Origin: Mimachlamys varia | Lineage: Eukaryota > Mollusca > Bivalvia > Pectinida > Pectinidae | Reading direction: 5' to 3' | Assembly: GCA_947623455.1 (NCBI GenBank) | Contig: OX392534.1 | Span: forward strand, 11,666,001 to 11,730,000 | Length of the DNA stretch: 64,000 nt | In this document: positions 12,300 to 22,480 of the stretch, in pieces | Layout of the letters: each line of letters begins with the position of its first letter | How positions within the stretch are numbered: position 1 is the stretch's first letter | Translations under genes and position numbers: made by a program | The notes under the pieces: model-generated | Databases searched by the model: none | Told to the model about the DNA's origin: nothing | What the model saw: only the letters and a program-made list of their open reading frames with translations

Positions 12300-13560
12300 T
12301 TAGTTCACATGGTCCAAAGGACCAAGGTGAGCTTATGTCATACCGTGGCGTCCGGCGTCCGTCAACAATCGACTTCTTCATAACCGCTGAACGAAATTTG
12401 AGCAAATTTGATCAGAAGCATCCCTGGGGGGTAGTGACTCAAAATTGTACAAATGGTGGGGCTGACCCCCCGGTGCGCGGTGCGAAAAGGGGTCAATTTA
12501 GCTGTATTGAAATAAACGACTTCTTCTCTGAAACCAAGCAATGTACAGTGACGTGCCAAAAGTCTTTCAGTTTTTTTTTATTTTTCTATAATTTCTTTGT
12601 ATTTTCAACATTTTTATCAATGAATTTTCCTGACTTCGTTTATTGATCATTTATAATGAAATTTTGTGTACTTATAGAACTGTTTTCCGTTATGTATAAC
12701 TAGAAAAATCATAATTTATTTACAACATCCAATTTTCGTAACGTTATTATAGAGAAATGGCATCACACGGAAATTAGCAGTGTAAATAATTCTGTACAGC
12801 TCCATGAATACACAACGAAAAATTAAATAAATATTATGATGGGAAACCTTGTATATATCTGTACCAAATGACAAAAAAAGTCAAAATCCATCCATAAACG
12901 AAGTCAGGAAAATTCATTGAAAAAAATACAAAGGATATATAGCAAAATTAAAAAAAAAGAGACTTTTGGCACGCAACTGTATATCTCTCATATTTTCCTG
13001 GTAGCAACACTATGGGGCAGGGATTCAAAATTGTACAAATGATGGGGCTGAACCCCCAGGAGCCTGAATCGCGGAGACAAAAGGGGTCAATTTGGCTATA
13101 TTGATATAGACGACTTCGTCTCTGAAACCGAGCAATGTATATCTCTCATATTTTCCTGGTAACGTCAATATGGGGCGGGGATTCAAAATTATAAAAATGG
13201 TGGGGCCAGAGGGGCGGGGCCAAAAGGGTAAATTTGACTATATTGATAAAGTCGACTTCTTCCCTGAAACCGAGCTGTGAATATTGCTCATATTTGCTTA
13301 GTAGCATCACTATGGAGCAGGGATTCAAAATTATACAAATGGTGGGGCTGACCCCCCCCCCCCCCCCCAGGGGCATGAGAGGGGGGTGTCATAAGGGGTC
13401 AATAACTGATGTTAACGACTTATTTTCTGTATCTAAGCAATGTCCGATATTAATATTTCAGTGGTTTCATACTTAGGTGGCGTGGATCCAAATTATACAA
13501 ACAATGCAGCTGACCCCCCAGGGGCCTGATGGGTGGGTCCAATGGGCGTCCGTTTGGCAA
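12300..13560 (+). repeat. ~150-bp tandem repeat block A
   Basis: Opens with a 'CACATGGTCCAAAGGACC' head of the bivalve dispersed-repeat class. It continues as about five units, each with 'TTCAAAATTGTACAAATGGT', 'GGGGCTGACCCCCC', 'GGGTCAATTTGGCTATATTG', 'GACTTCTTCTCTGAAACC' and 'GAGCAATGTATATCTCTC'. One unit is interrupted by the MITE at 12546-12979. Runs of C or G in the units (for example 13350-13369) are likely length-unstable. Confidence 0.8.
12546..12979. mobile_element. 434-bp Tc1/mariner-like MITE with TA target duplication
   Basis: Left end CAGTGACGTGCCAAAAGTC and the reverse complement of the right end CAGTTGCGTGCCAAAAGTC match at 17 of 19 positions. Inverted similarity continues inward over roughly 100 bp. 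The element is flanked by TA at 12544-12545 and 12980-12981. The neighbouring repeat unit at 13132-13150 reads GCAATGTATATCTCTCAT with a single TA, which is the empty site. No transposase is encoded. TA duplication and a CAGT end fit the Tc1/mariner superfamily; the class call is inference. Confidence 0.85.
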
Positions 13561-14215
13561 TATTGATAAAATTTAACTTTAAAACAGTTTAGATCCCCAC
13601 CCCAAAACTATATATGCAATGGTTGAGCATAAAGAGACGATCACAAATATGATTTTAGATTTGACCCGAGGGTCAACCACTCTCTTGCAAACTTGTCTCT
13701 CGAGTCATAACTTTTAAACGATTGAGACCCACCCCAAAACCATAGAAACAATTGCTGAGCATAAAGAAACGATCACAAATATGTTTTTAGATTTGACACA
13801 AGGGTCTGCCACGCCCTTGTAGACTTAATTATTGAGTCATAACTTTTAAATGGTTGCGAACCCCACCCCAAAACTATAGATACAATTACTGAGCAGAAAG
13901 AAACGATCACAAATATGATTGTAGATTTGACTCAAGGGTCTGCCAAGCCTTTGCAGGCTTAACTCTTGAGTCATATCTTTTAAACAGCTGAGATCCCCAC
14001 CCCAAAACTATATATGCAATTGCTGAGCATAAAGATATTATCACAATTAATCACGATGTTAGATCTGACTCATGGGTCTGCCATGCCCTTGCAGTCTTGA
14101 CTCCTGATTTATAACACTTGAACGGTTGAGATCCCCATCCCTAGACTATATATGCAATTGCTTGGCGAAAAGAGACAATCACAAACATTATTTCAGATTT
14201 GTGAGTTATAACAGC
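13560..14215 (+). repeat. ~145-bp tandem repeat block B
   Basis: Five units share 'CCCCACCCCAAAACTATA', 'GAGCATAAAGAGACGATCAC', 'AAATATGATTTTAGATTTGA', 'GGGTCTGCCA' and 'GAGTCATAACTTTTAAACGG'. The block directly follows block A and appears to be the tail of the same larger dispersed repeat, since both are framed by its head at 12300. Confidence 0.8.
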
Positions 14216-14519
14216 CTTGTTATAACGAAAAATATGCAATTATGCCGAGAAAATAGGAAAATCATTATAATGATATTAATAACAAAAATCATCATTCTGT
14301 TTTCCCCATTTATAAAACAAAAAAATGAAGGAAAACTACATAGTTTGATAATCTTCAAGTAAAACAAGAAGTGATAACCTTGTTTGACATTCTATAAAGG
14401 TTTAGTATTTTCTTAATAAGGCAGTATAACTAGTAACATCACTTTCATATCATTAATTTCACCTATTCTATACCGATGATAGAAAAGAGACCGTCTATAT
14501 AAGAAATTAAAAAAGACTG

Positions 14520-15240
14520 ATAATCAAGCTATCAAAGATACATACAAAACTGTCAAACACCAAATCCAAAAGTTATTGAGGCAAACTTATCGGAACTACA
14601 TGTATATAGAAGACATGAATTAATACCCATAGAGATTCTGAACTAATATCAAGCATAAAAAACCCAATCCTTGGGAGAGGGTGTCATCAAACACGATGGA
14701 AAACTTTTACTTCTCTACTTCTGATGAAATCAGTTTGAACACTTTAGACCAAGACTACCAATATACCAACTACCCTGAAATCTAGATAATAGTTACGGGT
14801 ATTTAAAAGCTTCTCCTCTAGACGCAAACAATGCTGCAGGATCAGATCTCATCACACCAAAAATCCTCAAGACGTTAGCTACTGAGACATCACCAATACT
14901 TTGTCTCATCTTCCAACGATCCATTGATACCGGTCACATTCCATCTGAAGATGGAAGATATTGCTCCTTTGTATAAGAAATGCTTTTAAAACGATCCAGA
15001 AAATGGCCGTCCCATATCCCTCACGTGTATCATTTGCAAACCATTAGAGCACATTCAGATGAGTAACAGTATGAACAATGCTAAAACACATCAGATCCTT
15101 TTCCACTTGCAGCATGGCTTTAGACAATCAAGGTCATGTGAGAATAAGTTAATTGAGGTCATTAATGACATCACAAGTAATATATAACTTAGGGAATAAA
15201 CTAATGTTCATATCATGGACTTCAGTAAGGCATTTCCATT
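14520..15240 (+). pseudogene. Decayed non-LTR retrotransposon reverse transcriptase
   Basis: Reading across three frames gives a recognisable RT order: 'AAGSDLITPKILKTLA', 'LCLIFQRSIDTGHIP', 'GRPISLTCIICKPLEH', 'FHLQHGFRQSRSCENKLIEV' and 'MDFSKAF'. These correspond to the N-terminal RT blocks (the HGFR motif and the first catalytic Asp block) of jockey/CR1-like elements. Stops and frameshifts occur at ~14790, ~14960, ~15185 and elsewhere, and the YxDD block is missing. It is a dead 5'- and 3'-truncated copy. The family name within the non-LTR elements is not resolvable by eye. Confidence 0.75.
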
Positions 15241-15289
15241 TCTTGATAGTAACAGCCCTGTTCCTCAAACCTGTGGTATTTACATCGCA

Positions 15290-15600
15290 GTTGGATCGTT
15301 ATTCCATGACTTGCTCTAAGTATAGAGATTTTCCTGATCGATGTCGACTGCTGACACAGGGGATTCGAAAGATGCAAGTTTTATGGTCGCTACGTTTGTC
15401 TCATTGAGAAATATTCTGTATCTGTGATATGAAAATAGACGTTTTTGAGTATGTTCATTGGCGTGTTTACCTGTTGTGATTGACAGTGATGACTGTTCCC
15501 ATTTTGAGGACTTGATGTTTTACTTAGAAGTGATATGGCGAGTGTTGACGATGAAGCTTCCGTGTCAGTATTTCCTTTTTCATATTTCGCCCCTATTTTA
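15290..15600 (+). pseudogene. Possible RT C-terminal relic
   Basis: Frames on the + strand read 'DRYSMTCSKYRDF.DRCRLL' and then, shifted, 'CKFYGRYVCLIEKYSVSV', resembling the 'FYGRY..L..KY' end of RT proteins of an uncharacterised animal retroelement class. The similarity is from memory of the family pattern, and the region is frameshifted. It may belong to a different insertion from the RT relic just upstream. Confidence 0.35.
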
Positions 15601-15672
15601 ATCAATTTTGAGTTAGGATTATGGTTTTGTTGACGCTTCGGTATTCTTTAATGTTTTAGACTGGTTATACTG
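15590..15672 (-). repeat. Dispersed repeat family X, partial copy
   Basis: 'CAATTTTGAGTTAGGATTAT' and 'ACGCTTCGGTATTC' are the reverse complement of the start of the copy at 16985. Only the end of the family is present. Confidence 0.6.
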
Positions 15673-15679
15673 TACATGT

Positions 15680-16980
15680 GTCTAAAAACAGTAACATGCT
15701 GGTCATACCAGCTAAAAGTAGCGTCAATGTATATTGCAAAGCATCTGACACCGAGTAGCGACTTTGAAGTTTGGTCTATCAACATGCTGAAAACCTCAAC
15801 CGAGGTCAAATCCATTCAACGCACAAATCGCAGACAAAATAAATGGTTCGGATTGGGTTTGCCAGAAATGACCAGATAGCCCATTCAAAGTTTACTGTTG
15901 TGGCTGTCCAGTACGCAAGCGAACAGTTGGGATGTGTGCACATATTGGAAACATTGTGTATTTCTTATCTCATGCGCGTCACTAAGACTACAGCCCACCA
16001 GTCCATGTGCCAACCGAATATAATCAAGCAATCACTTGAGCTGTTTTCAAAGGAATCAAACTGTAATCTGGAAGTAATTTGTATAATTCAATTTATTGGG
16101 CACAATAACTTTTTTTCACTATTTTACAATTGGAAGCGTCACATTGATTGAAACTGATCAATACAAAAATCTCAATTTTAAAAATCTTCGTTTATCCCAT
16201 TGGCCTTCATTACAATTTTTGTATGAATCTGCTGACTAAATGTCTTAACCCATCCTAAAACAAATTTTGTATTCTACATAATTTAATTTATGTGGCCTTG
16301 AATGAAGGTGAAGGGCAAACATATAAATTTCTAAACGTATAGCCAATTACATGAGCAACCTTATTGCAAAATATCAAGACCAATGGACGTTTTGTTATGA
16401 AAAAAAATTAAATAAGATAATGTTAAGAAAGCTGTTTTTCTTTTCAGGGCCAAGGTGTTAAATGACATTTTTTTATGTTGAAAGATATTACTTGTAGTCA
16501 ACTTTTAAGCAAGTATGAAAAATACTGATTTTAAACTATGTATATCAACGTGTCCGAAATGGTTATTTTCTCATAAGTAATTGATCATTACAAAAATGGA
16601 AATAATTTGTGAAATATTCGGTATCAAAATAATAGTTGAATCATCGTGTACACAATGAAAATAATTTTTTATAATAATTGTGCCATTTAAATACCCAGTA
16701 CCTTTAACACCCACAGGTGTTTCCATACCATTTTCTGTTTATCATATTTTGAAATTCCTATCGGGGGCCGACGCTTTTGTTAAATTTCCATTGATGTACG
16801 ATCTTCCTTTCATGGTCTGAATTTCAAAGTTTACAAAAAACAGTCAATGTTAACACATGAATATTTGACAGCAATGCCAAGAACAAAATATGTGTCGCCA
16901 ACATTTTAAAATACAGTATAGCCGTAATTATAACTGTATCATCTAAATATACCATATTTATGTCAGAAAAAAATCAGAGA
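15680..16980. other. No gene recognised
   Basis: AT-rich spacer. Short open frames at 15676-16151 have no motifs, splice context or similarity between frames that would support a gene. Confidence 0.4.
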
Positions 16981-16984
16981 AAAC

Positions 16985-17175
16985 TGAAGCGTACAAAACC
17001 ATAATCCAAACTCAAAATCGATTAAACTAGAAGCAAAATAGGAACAAAGAAAATATTTACATGGAGACCCTCGTAAAAGTACAAGAGAATAAGACCAGGT
17101 GTTCCGGAAGAGTAAGCGTCTTCTGCTTCATCGACACCCGCGATGTAAATCTTGGTCACATCCACGTAAGCCTCA
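16985..17175 (+). repeat. Dispersed repeat family X, copy 3
   Basis: 'ACTCAAAATCGATTAAACTA', 'TTTACATGGAGACCCTCGTA' and 'TCCGGAAGAGTAAGCGTCTT' are shared in order with copies at 20030 and 31245. Confidence 0.7.
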
Positions 17176-17676
17176 AACCTCAAAATGAGAACCGAGTCAC
17201 ATTCACAACAAGTAAGCACACTAATAAGCAAACTCAAAAGCGTCCGTCTTCAAGGATGCCTAAGAACCCTTATTACTATCGACTAACAGTGTTAACTAAT
17301 TTTGTGTATATATGCTAATATATTCCATAACAATAAGAATCCTATGAGGTTCCATCTTTGATCGGCTCACACCTGTAGCTCTCCTCTTGGTAACTACAAG
17401 AAAAGAAAACGCATACTTAGCTAAATGTATCAATGGGCGGCATTAAAAACGTATTAATATCATAAAACCAGCGTGACTGATAACCTTTAAGTTGTTTTAT
17501 AGATACGAATGCAAACTGTACACTATATACAGATTGTTTTAAATTTGTTTTGAGTACTACTAGTGTTTACTTCAATTCTTTCAAAACTAATGACCCAACG
17601 AAAATGAAAATTAGTTTAAGCTAAATTTGGGTACAAATATTTAGTTCTTAGACTACTGAATATATCAAAGCTCAAA

Positions 17677-19194
17677 CTACAAATACCTCATGATTTTCAC
17701 GCCGCCGTTTCCAAATCCAATCCAAACCTCTCCATTCTGATGGATAGACAAAGACCAAATAGTTTCAGGGAAGTTAGCTATGGATTTCATTCTTGTACAA
17801 CTAGTGTTCAACAAAAGTACAGATTTCGAATGATATTCTGCTAAAATGATGTTGCTTTCACTGTCGAAATCGACGTCTTCAACATAGAAATCGCTAATAA
17901 TATCCTCCGGATTGAAGTCTTCGTCGCAGCACACTACTTTGCCTTTTCCTAGATACTTAAGTCTATAGCATAGATTGTCGTCGAACAAGACAATGTGAGA
18001 GGATTCCGTCCCCGTCTCGTTGATAACAACAACCAAGTTGTTTGATCGATTCTTCCGCACTCTCAAGGGCCAATTGAAAAGTCTTTTGCTGTAAGCATCA
18101 CGTTCAACGGTGGTTATTTGTTTTCCATGCAATGTGCATTTTCGCAGGAGACGTTGACTGCAGTCTGTTGGATTGTGGTCGCCATGTTCTATCAAAGTGA
18201 CTAATATTGTGTTGTTTGGAAAACAACACATTCCATGAGGATGCAAATCTGTCTCAAAAAGTGTTTCCGCCGTGTCAGCTTGGTCGATCTGGAACACACG
18301 TTTTTCAAGAAATGAGGCAACAAAGATGCAACCATTGACAAAGGAGATAGCGCTTGGTTCAGTCTTCAGGGCTACTGATCGAATGACTTTCCCAGTTTTG
18401 TTTACCCAATGTATTTCGTGCTCTGCCCAACAGGCAAGTAGTGCATGATCTGTAGTGGAAGGGAAAATTTGTAAAATGCCTGCTGTATTTGAATGGCGGA
18501 ACGAAGCATTTAACTTAAGTTCTCGACCTCGCCTGAGAGATCCTAAAATATCTGACGTTTGTTCCACTTCAAAAGCGTTAGGAATTGGGACACCTTCAAT
18601 TTCAACCTGCCCAATCATGTCACTTACAGCAGCCATATTTTCATATTTAGGCGTGAAAACGACCGGTTCTAGCTGTAGAAAAGAAGGTGTCTCGCTCGGT
18701 GTCCCCAAAAGGGCAGGCCCCCTTAGTATGACGTTAAGTTTATTTTCGCATCTTAGTAGTGTTGAGAGAGTCTGTCTTGACGAGGCTGCACTCGCCAATG
18801 ATTCTTTCAAGATAATCTCTCTTTTATCCAATTCAGACTGTAGATGTACATCCTGGTCTACACATATCGCCGACATTTTTTCCACTATGATATCAATATT
18901 TGATTTAAGTTTACTTGATTTCGAGTTTATCATTTCTGTCGCCGTAGCTGAAGCATTGTGTAGGCGTTTTCGGACGTCTGGGATATTAGAAATTTCTTGT
19001 TCTATTTCCGTGATAATCTTCACATGCCTCTCCTCCGCACGTTTTAGTTTAGACTCCATTTTTGTGTACGCTTTTTCTATAGTTTGAAAAGCATGTCCCT
19101 TGTGCGATTCAGAAGCGACGCATTCCGGACAAACTGTATCGTTGCAGGTCTCACATACAAGAATAACGTGCTGTCGGTGACTCGAGCACTCCAT
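17677..19194 (-). CDS. Single-exon B-box / coiled-coil protein with beta-propeller-like C-terminus (TRIM-like)
   Basis: An uninterrupted 505-residue frame. Residues 3-40 form a B-box type 2 zinc finger: C3, H6, C14, C17, C22, C25, H31 and H34 in 'CSSHRQHVILVCETC' and 'CPECVASESHKGHAF'. About 45-160 is heptad-rich and predicted coiled coil. About 235-505 contains recurrent blades ('AISFVNGCIFVASFLEKRVF', 'MCCFPNNTILVTLIEHGDHN', 'DVDFDSESNIILAEYHSKSV', 'SLSIHQNGEVWIGFGNGGVK') typical of the NHL/six-bladed propeller end of molluscan TRIM-like proteins. No RING domain precedes the B-box: the Met chosen here is the first and sits 37 bp after a TATA box. Without a RING it is unlikely to be an E3 ligase by itself. 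It could act as a scaffold or immune-type sensor, but that is inference from the family. Confidence 0.85.
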   Translation of the reverse strand: MECSSHRQHVILVCETCNDTVCPECVASESHKGHAFQTIEKAYTKMESKLKRAEERHVKIITEIEQEISNIPDVRKRLHNASATATEMINSKSSKLKSNIDIIVEKMSAICVDQDVHLQSELDKREIILKESLASAASSRQTLSTLLRCENKLNVILRGPALLGTPSETPSFLQLEPVVFTPKYENMAAVSDMIGQVEIEGVPIPNAFEVEQTSDILGSLRRGRELKLNASFRHSNTAGILQIFPSTTDHALLACWAEHEIHWVNKTGKVIRSVALKTEPSAISFVNGCIFVASFLEKRVFQIDQADTAETLFETDLHPHGMCCFPNNTILVTLIEHGDHNPTDCSQRLLRKCTLHGKQITTVERDAYSKRLFNWPLRVRKNRSNNLVVVINETGTESSHIVLFDDNLCYRLKYLGKGKVVCCDEDFNPEDIISDFYVEDVDFDSESNIILAEYHSKSVLLLNTSCTRMKSIANFPETIWSLSIHQNGEVWIGFGNGGVKIMRYL

Positions 19195-19230
19195 TTTGTA
19201 ACAATTTTCTGTCAGTGAAACAGTTTCCGT

Positions 19231-19240
19231 TTATATAAAA
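19231..19240 (-). promoter_or_regulatory. TATA box upstream of the B-box gene
   Basis: The minus strand reads TTTTATATAA at 19240-19231, 37-46 bp upstream of the ATG at 19194. With usual TATA-to-start spacing of 25-32 bp the 5' UTR would be only about 10-15 nt, consistent with an intronless, compact transcription unit. Confidence 0.55.
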
Positions 19241-19377
19241 TGATCGCATAAACATGCATGTCTTGATCATACGTATTCATTCATGTCACCGTTATAAGCC
19301 TGCAGTACCCGGGTTGTCAGCTATTTTAAATGTCTAGTAAATGGATTGTACAATATACAGCCCTAACTCGCCAAAGT

Positions 19378-19563
19378 AAGACGATATCTTTGATTTTAAA
19401 CTGATATTTGGCAAATTTTAAAATGTAAAGGTATTAATGATCTTCTATTGAACAGGCTACAATGGTGAACATAGCATGCTTTTGTGTATACATGAAAACT
19501 CGATTAGGTGTATATGAATGCACTTCGTTCTGTAATTTATGTTCATTATTGCATTACTTCCAG
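19378..19563 (+). repeat. Dispersed repeat Y, copy 2
   Basis: Shares 'GACGATATCTTTGATTTTAA', 'TATACATGAAAACTCGATTA' and 'TATGAATGCACTTCGTTCTG' with the copy at 12118. It lies just upstream of the B-box gene promoter. Confidence 0.65.
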
Positions 19564-20019
19564 AGTCATGCTATATCTTTTATATGGGTTTTAACGATAC
19601 TGTTTTGCATTTGCGGATCGGTCGAGCTGACTTCTTTGTTCACCTTGTATTTTTGTTGAGCAGGTCGACTCGCCCTAAAGGTTATGCGCTGTCATGCGTG
19701 ACAGTATTTGGTGTAGTCTAAACCTGGTCAAACCGCTAAAGGGACGTATTTACGTACTGATTGATCGGATCGCAGATTACACTTGCCGTTGCTGGTAAAC
19801 TATAGAATCATCACACATATTAGTTACAAAAGAAATATATTAGTACTATAAGAATAAGGGTCATATGACATTCTCTTAGATAGTTTACGCAAATAACAAC
19901 AACACAAATGTTAATATGTTAATATTAATACAGATAATGCAATATGGTAGATATAAACCTGTGATGTGCTTTAGGGGAAATCCCTACATACATATTATCA
20001 CAAAATAATTAGAGAATAC

Positions 20020-20200
20020 CAAACCACAACTAAACTATAATCAGAACTCAAAATCGATTAACCTAGGAGCAAAACATGAACAAAGGAAATATTTACATGG
20101 AGACCCTTGTAAAAGTAAAAGAAAATAAGACCAGGTATTCCGGAAGAGTAAGAGTCTTCTGCTTCTTCGACGACACACGACATGTAAATCTAGGTAAGAC
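20020..20200 (+). repeat. Dispersed repeat family X, copy 4
   Basis: 'CTCAAAATCGATTAACCTAG', 'TTTACATGGAGACCCTTGTA' and 'TTCCGGAAGAGTAAGAGTCT' match the copy at 16985. The gag relic begins about 130 bp further on. Confidence 0.7.
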
Positions 20201-20332
20201 TAAGAGCCAAGTTAAGGACTTTGAACGTGCAGATGGCCATCTTAGGGGTTTGATATTATTCAATTTACTGCATTGAATGTTTTAATTGTTTTTCTTATTT
20301 TTAGCAAAACATGAAATAATCTCGTTCTACAT

Positions 20333-20790
20333 GATGTCGGAGAAAAATGGACCGCCTAAACCCTCCGCCAGCGTTGATTTTTTTCAGGCAATGTGTCTGA
20401 AAATTGGAGAAGATTTCGACAACACTAAGATATTTATGTTATTGCCAGCGCTGTTGAAGAAAAAGAGATGATGTCAAAGGCATAGCCTTACTCCGCGTGT
20501 GGGGTCCGGCGGCTATTGAAGTCTACAACACTTTCTCTTGGGACGGAACAGATAACACGAAGTCGGATGACATACTCACTAAGTTTGAGGAGTTTTATAA
20601 CCCAAGAAAACACGTTATATATGAAAGACACGATCACGTACATTGTAGTCAAAGAGGAGAACATAGGTATATTTCTAACAGATATAAGGCACAAGACTGC
20701 CTCGTGCGAATTTGGATCTTTACAAGACTCTACAATAAGTGACTGAATTGTCTGTGGTATTCGCAATGAAGAAAAGTTCACACATGACGG
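20333..20790 (+). pseudogene. Ty3/gypsy-type gag relic
   Basis: Pieces in different + frames read 'MSEKNGPPKPSASVDFFQ', 'FDNTKIFMLLPALLKKKR', 'PAAIEVYNTFSWDGTDN', 'KFEEFYNPRKHVIYERH', 'QDSTISD' and 'IVCGIRNEEKF'. Their order (EVYNTF, KFEE-PRKN-YERH, D-RIVCGI) is that of the gag N-terminus of Mag-like Ty3/gypsy elements in invertebrates. Stops at ~20470 and ~20740 and frame changes kill the frame. No protease, RT or LTR is visible nearby. Confidence 0.7.
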
Positions 20791-20989
20791 AAATACGGGT
20801 TGTCAAGAGAGATGTTCACGTGATCAGAAATGGAGAAATACATTGGTGATTGGGGGAAGTTTAAAAACAGAGCAGGTTATGCAGGTAGTTACATGCATTT
20901 GGCACATTTAGGAAGAAGGTGTGAAAAGCGTGGGTGACTCAGCTAGTAGACTATAGTTAGTAAGCTATATGGAGAAGAATGATTCAGCA

Positions 20990-21950
20990 TTATGAATGTA
21001 AGGATTTCAAAATGTGTCGACGAGTTGAGTATATTGGGGTAGGGATACAGCTATTTATATTGAGTCGGCGATTTCATACGGTCGATATAGAGATAGTTGA
21101 GTATATTGGGGTAGGGATATAGCTATGCATATTGAGTTGGCGATTTCATACTGTCGATAAATAGGTAGTCGAATTTATTGGGGTAGAGATGGCATTGTTT
21201 ACTGGAAGAGTCGACAATTAAAATATATTGGGGAAGGGATGGTTGAGTATATTGGGTTTAGGAAAGTATATATAGATTGAGTCGGCGAAGTCAGTATGTT
21301 GAGTTTGGCATGGTTTTGCATAAAGATTGATTCGGCGCGTTGGGCAATCATTACATATTGAGATAAGGATATTGTATATTGAATATGTCGGCGAGTCGGG
21401 AATTCTGGGGTAGGGATGGTACTGTGTATTGAATGAGTCGGCAAGTTGAGAATTCTGAGGTAAAGACTGTATTGTATACTGAATGAGTCGGCAAGTTGAG
21501 AATTCTGAGGTAGATATTGAATTGTATACTGAATGAGTCGGCAAGTTGAGAATTCTGAGGTAGAGATTGAATTGTATATTGAATGTGTCGGCGAGTTGGG
21601 AATTCTGAGGTAAGGATGGTATTTCATTACATTTTTACCAGTGAAATATCGAAAATTATTCATTCTATAAAAGTGATAGTTTTCACAAGTGAAAAATGTC
21701 ACTTTTTTGATTTTACCAATCAGAACGCTGCTTACAAACGACGTTTGGTAAAATCAAAACCTGCCACTGCAGATTTTCCTATAAAAATGTAATAAATAGA
21801 ATATCTAACAATATCTTCAGTAATACCAAACATATTTCACTTGTGTGGCTAATACTCGTGAAATATATTTGGTATTACTGAAGACACTGTTAAATATCCT
21901 CTATGTATATTGAATGAGTCGGCGAGTTGGATATTTTGGGTATTTAGACG
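20990..21950 (-). repeat. ~60-bp minisatellite interrupted by an insertion
   Basis: About ten units contain 'TATATTGAATGAGTCGGCGA' and 'GTTGGGAATTCTGAGGTAGG' (older ones 'TATATTGGGGTAGGGATA'). The array runs to ~21620, is broken by ~285 bp of unrelated sequence, and one further unit resumes at ~21905. The antisense strand is open for 167 codons in places because the unit length approximates a multiple of three; this is not a gene. Confidence 0.85.
21620..21903. mobile_element. Insertion with inverted repeats inside the minisatellite
   Basis: The inserted segment contains paired inverted strings such as 'AATACCAAACATATTTCACT' and 'GTGAAATATATTTGGTATTA', and 'TTTTCACAAGTGAAAAATGT'. Flanking minisatellite units are in register on both sides, so the left and right borders are approximate to a few bases. 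It is a non-coding foldback element. Confidence 0.6.
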
Positions 21951-22480
21951 AAAATTAGCCATAGTAACCTTACAAATAGGGTTCGATCTGTACATCCGTG
22001 TTTATCTTTCGTCACTATAACGACCTGATTCGTATAGTACCCTTATCGCGACAATATCACATTGTAGTACGACCCCATACCATATGATGTATTCTATCGC
22101 CAGTTTTGTCACAGATAACGACACTGTACTGATACTGCTGGAGTTACACTCGTCACAGACAGGTCTGGTCCCCTTATTCGTCCTAAATTATAAATGAACT
22201 AATTTCATATTTCCATCAAACTACTGGATCAAACTGAAATCATATTCAAGAGAATTCTTGCGAAACCACTAATTCATCAGACAAACTCAACACAAGATTT
22301 TGTAATAAGGCAATATTGTATACAATAGAAAAATGACGACTGATTTGTCGATGTTAAGTTGTGCTGTCCCTATCTTTATCAGGGAGTAGATTTAAGTTTA
22401 GATACTGCCCATCCTAATCAAACCTGTATATCTTTCTGTCATTTGTACACAATCCACATTTAGTTCTATATACAACGACA

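Noticed and set aside
12170..12646. 158-codon + frame
   Set aside because: It crosses repeat Y, satellite block A and the left half of the Tc1-like MITE, so it cannot be a conserved gene.
18455..19087. 210-codon + frame
   Set aside because: Complement of the B-box gene, with no motif of its own.
21199..21702. 167-codon antisense frame
   Set aside because: Caused by the ~60-bp minisatellite.
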